Of a stretch of 64,000 bases of DNA, positions 60,945-64,000 are shown one piece after another. The translations under genes and the position numbers were made by a program. The DNA lies in NCBI RefSeq assembly GCF_029688865.1, contig NZ_JARUKV010000005.1:62001-126000 (forward strand), given 5' to 3'. The notes beneath the pieces are model-generated. The model was given only the letters and a program-made list of their open reading frames with translations, searched no databases and had not been told where the DNA came from. Numbering within the stretch: position 1 is the first letter of the stretch; every line of letters begins with the position of its first letter. The DNA comes from Natronococcus sp. A-GB7 (GTDB lineage Archaea > Halobacteriota > Halobacteria > Halobacteriales > Natrialbaceae).

Positions 60945-61580
60945 TCAGTCCCTGACCCGTTCGAGGTCCGAGTCCTCGATCGGCAGGAACCGCTCGGGAA
61001 GGGACTCGAGGACGGGCTCGGGGAGTCGTTCGAGCAGCCACTCGGCGACCACGACGAGGGGTTTTCGGACGAGCGCGTATCCGACCGCGACCGCAAGCAG
61101 TGCGATCGCGGCGGTCCGGACGGTCCCGTCGAAGACCACCAGCCCGGGAACGGCGAGGACGCCGGCGAGCGCGAGATCGGTCGGCGCGCCGTCGTACCGA
61201 ACCCAGCGCCGCGGCGCGAGCCAGCGGCCGTGGTAATGGCTGTAGACCGCCCGGTCGGACGTTTCCCGCCAGGGTTTCAGCTCGAGGCCACCGCCGAAGA
61301 CGTCCATGAGCGAGTGCAACGCGGCCGCGAGGAGGAAGATCGCGACGGCGATGGTCGCGTCGGTCGGGACGAGCACCGCGACGACGGATGCCGGTACCGC
61401 GAGCAGCCAGTAGTAGACAGGAAAGTGAAGCGTTCGCCGGTGGCCCGCGTACAGATCGAGATCGGGAAAGACGCCGCCGGCGATCGCCGCGACCGCGAGG
61501 ACGAACGCGAACTGCGGCGCGACGAGCGCGAGAACGGCAGCGAGCACGAGTCCCGCGAACGCGTGGGTCGGCGCCATCAT
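60945..61580 (-). CDS. DUF457/YdjM-type membrane metal-dependent hydrolase
   Basis: 211 residues from the ATG at 61580. Membrane protein with hydrophobic segments starting APTHAFAGLVLAAVLALVAPQFAFVLAVAAIAGGVFPDLDL, then AGHRRTLHFPVYYWLL, HSLMDVFGGGLEL and HYHGRWL. The spread His/Asp residues (HAF, PDLDL, HRRTLHF, HSLMD) are the metal-binding signature of LexA-binding-inner-membrane-associated/YdjM proteins. The reaction is unknown. Confidence 0.85.
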   Translation of the reverse strand: MMAPTHAFAGLVLAAVLALVAPQFAFVLAVAAIAGGVFPDLDLYAGHRRTLHFPVYYWLLAVPASVVAVLVPTDATIAVAIFLLAAALHSLMDVFGGGLELKPWRETSDRAVYSHYHGRWLAPRRWVRYDGAPTDLALAGVLAVPGLVVFDGTVRTAAIALLAVAVGYALVRKPLVVVAEWLLERLPEPVLESLPERFLPIEDSDLERVRD

Positions 61581-61820
61581 CGGTTGGGTCCTGTTCGACC
61601 GCTCGTCGGATATGGCCGTCGCGCGCTCGAGCAAGCGTCCACCGTCGGTCGCAGACTCACGGGAGGGGACCACGCTCGGGGCGGGAGCCGTAACGGTTTC
61701 CCGGGGTGGACTCTGCAAGCCCCGCGCTTTCTTCCGAATCGAACGTACCGAAATCCGAACTCGCCACCGTCGCCGTCGCTGCCACTCGTCTGCGACGCGA
61801 GACGAACGACCCCTCCGACG

Positions 61821-63101
61821 ATGTCACGAACACCAACCCGCGCGTTTCACGGCGAGCGGTCGAACGCCGCGATCTCCTGGCTCGCGATCGTCGCCGTGGT
61901 CCTCATCGGCGCGAGAGCGCTCCTCGAGGGGCGCGTCCACGAGGTGCTGTTCGCCACGACGGTCGTCACCGTCGCGGTCGTCCCTCTGATCGCGCTCCGG
62001 TCGACGCGTGCCGCCCTCCCCTGGGAAGTGACGGCGGCCGCGATCGCACCGTTGCTCGCCGCCATCGTCGCACCGGAGCTCTGGAGCCGCCAGCTCGTCA
62101 TCTACGGCGGCGCGGCGACGATCGCGCTCGCGCTCACGCTCGAGGTGCACGCGCTGACCGAGATTCGCCTCGAGCGGTGGCTCGCGATCGCGTTCGTCAC
62201 GATGCTGTCGGCGGCGGTCGCGGCGACCTGGACGGTGCTCACGTGGACGGTAGATCTCGTCGCGGGAACCGACCTCCTCGCAAGCAATACGGAGGCGATG
62301 TGGCTCCTGATCGTCGCGACCATTGCGGGGCTCCTCGCGGGCGCCTGCTTCGATCGCTACTACCGTCGCTTCCCGGGCGAGGAGCTCGTCTCGGCGCCCG
62401 TCGACGGGATCGAGGAGGACGTCTTTGCGAGCGAAGCCGATATCGACGGCCACCCACCCCTCGAGGAACGGCTTCCGATCTCCGGACGCGCCCAGCACGG
62501 GCTCGTCCAGGTGCTGCGGCTCGGGATGGCTGCGATCCTCGGCTACGGAGTCGTCACGTTCGATCCGGGAGTGATCTCCAACGCGGCCGCGATGCTCGCG
62601 GTGACGTTCCTGCCGACGTTGCTCCGCCGGCGGTACGGGATCCCGTTCGACGCGGGGCTCACCCTCTGGATCACGACGGTAGTGTTCATGCACGCGATCG
62701 GTTCGTTCTATATCTACGACCGGTCGTTCTGGTGGCACAACCTCACCCACCCCCTCTCGGCGACGCTCGTCGGCGCGGTCGGCTACGTCGCCGTCCGCAC
62801 CCTCGACGAGCACCGCGACGAGATCCACCTGCCGCCGGAGCTCGTTCCGGGAACCATCGTGGTGTTCGTCCTCGCGTTCGGCGTCTTCTGGGAGATCGGC
62901 GAGTTCGGGTTCGACGTCGTCGCCGCCTACACCGGCCTCGAGATGCCCCTCGCCCAGCACGGACTGGACGATACGATGACCGATATCGTGTTCAACACGA
63001 TCGGCGCGATCGTGGTCGCGCGCTGGGGACTCCCCTACCTCACCGACGTCACCGACGTCGTGACGGATCGCCTCGAGAACTGGTGGATTCTCGGCCGATA
63101 G
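61821..63101 (+). CDS. Multi-pass membrane protein (DUF2238/YjdF-like tail)
   Basis: 426 residues from the ATG at 61821, about ten hydrophobic helices. The C-terminal third has FWWHNLTHPLSATL, FWEIGEFGFDVV and DDTMTDIVFNTIGAIV, which resembles the YjdF/DUF2238 family (assignment from memory). N-terminal part unassigned. Function unknown. The long open frame upstream is out of register with conserved content. Confidence 0.8.
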   Translation: MSRTPTRAFHGERSNAAISWLAIVAVVLIGARALLEGRVHEVLFATTVVTVAVVPLIALRSTRAALPWEVTAAAIAPLLAAIVAPELWSRQLVIYGGAATIALALTLEVHALTEIRLERWLAIAFVTMLSAAVAATWTVLTWTVDLVAGTDLLASNTEAMWLLIVATIAGLLAGACFDRYYRRFPGEELVSAPVDGIEEDVFASEADIDGHPPLEERLPISGRAQHGLVQVLRLGMAAILGYGVVTFDPGVISNAAAMLAVTFLPTLLRRRYGIPFDAGLTLWITTVVFMHAIGSFYIYDRSFWWHNLTHPLSATLVGAVGYVAVRTLDEHRDEIHLPPELVPGTIVVFVLAFGVFWEIGEFGFDVVAAYTGLEMPLAQHGLDDTMTDIVFNTIGAIVVARWGLPYLTDVTDVVTDRLENWWILGR

Positions 63102-63161
63102 CGGCCGTCGGTCGGCTTCCGAGAACGAACAGCTTTTACTCGGATTGGCCGAACCCACGCT

Positions 63162-63764
63162 ATGGAACGCCTGCTCGCCTCGCTCGACGACGCACCGATC
63201 ATCGACAAGGACGGCTACGAGTACCTCGTGCACCCGATCAGCAACGGCGTCCCCCAGCTCGAGCCCGCGCTGCTGCGGGAGGTCGTCGTCGAGGTCATGC
63301 GGACCGCCGACCTCGAGGTCGACAAGATCGTCGCCCCCGAAGCGATGGGGATCCACCTCGCGACCGCGGTCTCGCTCCAGACCGACATTCCGCTCGTGGT
63401 GATCCGCAAGCGCCCCTACGGGCTCGAGGGCGAGGTGTCGCTCCACCAGGAGACGGGGTACTCCGAGTCGGAGATGTACATCAACGACGTCGCCGAGGGC
63501 GACCGCGTGGTGGTCCTCGACGACATGCTCTCGACGGGCGGTACCTTGGCCGCGATCTGTGAGTCCCTCGACGAGATCGGCGCCGAGATCGTCGACGTCG
63601 TCGTCGTCATGCGGAAGGTCGGCGACTCCGCGCTCGACGACACCCCCTACGAGGCGACCAGTCTCCTCGACATCACCGTCGAGGACGGCGAGGTGATCGT
63701 CCACGACGTGCCTGACTCCGTCGAGGCCGACACGATCCCAGATTCTGTACACGATAGTGGATAG
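63162..63764 (+). CDS. hpt: Hypoxanthine/guanine phosphoribosyltransferase
   Basis: 200 residues. PRPP-binding loop [22 protein letters not shown] (acidic pair and TGGT) and the substrate hood [35 protein letters not shown] match the archaeal HGPRTase/adenine-like type I family. Salvages hypoxanthine and/or guanine with PRPP to the nucleotide. It precedes a nucleobase permease gene, consistent with purine salvage. Base preference cannot be told. Confidence 0.92.
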   Translation: MERLLASLDDAPIIDKDGYEYLVHPISNGVPQLEPALLREVVVEVMRTADLEVDKIVAPEAMGIHLATAVSLQTDIPLVVIRKRPYGLEGEVSLHQETGYSESEMYINDVAEGDRVVVLDDMLSTGGTLAAICESLDEIGAEIVDVVVVMRKVGDSALDDTPYEATSLLDITVEDGEVIVHDVPDSVEADTIPDSVHDSG

Positions 63765-63864
63765 ATAGTGGCTGTAGTCAGCGAAATTTGATCGCGATTG
63801 CGAGACCTTCTGTGCGGCGGTTCGCAACCTGGCAGCCACAGATGTCGACCGAACGGGACGGGAG

Positions 63865-64000
63865 ATGGACCTCGAGTACGAACTCGACGACAAGCCGCCG
63901 CTGCCGAAGTCGGTACTGCTGGCGATTCAGCGCGCCGCGGTGATAATCGTCCCGGCGACGACCGTGGTGTACGTCGTGGCCGGGGACGTCGGATTCGACG
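63865..64000 (+). CDS. Nucleobase permease (xanthine/uracil family), N-terminal fragment
   Basis: The window ends 45 codons in. ATG at 63865 then D-L-E-Y-E-L-D-D-K-P-P-L-P-K-S-V-L-L-A-I-Q, followed by RAAVIIVPATTVVYVVA. The DDKPPLP motif and following helix are the usual N-terminus of uracil-xanthine permeases (NCS2). The gene follows hpt on the same strand. An SD-like GGGAG precedes the ATG. Confidence 0.85.
   Translation, partial: MDLEYELDDKPPLPKSVLLAIQRAAVIIVPATTVVYVVAGDVGFD

Noticed and set aside
61706-63893. Long plus and minus frames over the membrane protein and hpt genes
   Set aside because: Shadows of the plus-strand genes at 61821 and 63162, which have membrane helices and a PRPP motif.
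1-64000. CRISPR arrays, tRNA and rRNA genes
   Set aside because: No regularly spaced repeat array and no tRNA-like T-loop/anticodon pattern was seen on reading both strands; a tRNAscan/CRISPR search could still reveal something I missed.

Overview
The window reads as a chromosomal stretch of an extremely halophilic archaeon (Halobacteria; Natrialbales-like is a guess). The evidence is high GC with strong G/C third positions, very acidic proteins, twin-arginine signal peptides on most exported proteins, TATA boxes about 25-30 bases before many starts, and haloarchaeal families (HTH-10/Bat regulator, FilR1-type regulators, archaeal eIF5A, MoaD/SAMP-like protein). No rRNA, tRNA or CRISPR array was recognised.

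1-25 kb is mostly core genome. It opens with the N-terminal part of a large Tat-exported repeat protein, then MoeA, a small Hsp20, a UbiB kinase-like protein, an enolase-superfamily protein, a DUF2178-type membrane protein with its XRE regulator, a PAS histidine kinase, and an aminotransferase. A hypusine set follows: eIF5A overlapping agmatinase, with deoxyhypusine synthase 8.7 kb further on. Between and after these lie an acetamidase-type enzyme, a cold-shock protein, a cytochrome oxidase I+III fusion, UspA, Nif3, a PNPOx-like protein and a glycosyltransferase.

25-43 kb is accessory in character. Gaps are long, base composition is lower in GC, there are decayed IS6-like transposase remnants and repeated elements, and small regulators are frequent. 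It holds a methyltransferase/zinc-ribbon regulator pair, a glycerol kinase paralogue with a substituted active-site Asp, a 58-residue repeat ORF, and a set of two FilR1 regulators with a hydrolase and a methyltransferase. A carbon island follows: class I aldolase overlapping fructose-1,6-bisphosphatase, a HAD hydrolase, an HpcH/HpaI aldolase overlapping a 2-hydroxyacid dehydrogenase, an eIF2B-alpha-like protein lacking the isomerase catalytic residues, and a canonical glycerol kinase. A plausible reading is glycerol to glycerol-3-P to DHAP, then FBP and F6P by aldolase and FBPase. The eIF2B-like protein may act as a sugar-phosphate sensor; that is inference.

43-64 kb returns to ordinary metabolic genes: CoA-binding protein, succinylglutamate-desuccinylase-like protein, CBS-MaoC fusion, FadH-type flavoprotein, UspA, Bat-type regulator, PAP2 phosphatase, a tungsten aldehyde oxidoreductase overlapping a MoaD-like protein and followed by an iron alcohol dehydrogenase, a Tat-exported M14 carboxypeptidase, a small zinc-finger protein, an amine-oxidase-like flavoprotein, glycerol dehydrogenase GldA, two membrane proteins, a hypoxanthine phosphoribosyltransferase-type enzyme and the start of a purine/uracil permease.

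The best leads for new biology are the substituted eIF2B-like protein next to glpK, the Asp-to-Asn glycerol kinase paralogue, the repeat micro-ORF at 28.9 kb, the double inverted repeat in front of the DUF2178/XRE pair, and the duplicated palindrome-bearing element around the 30-kb methyltransferase.
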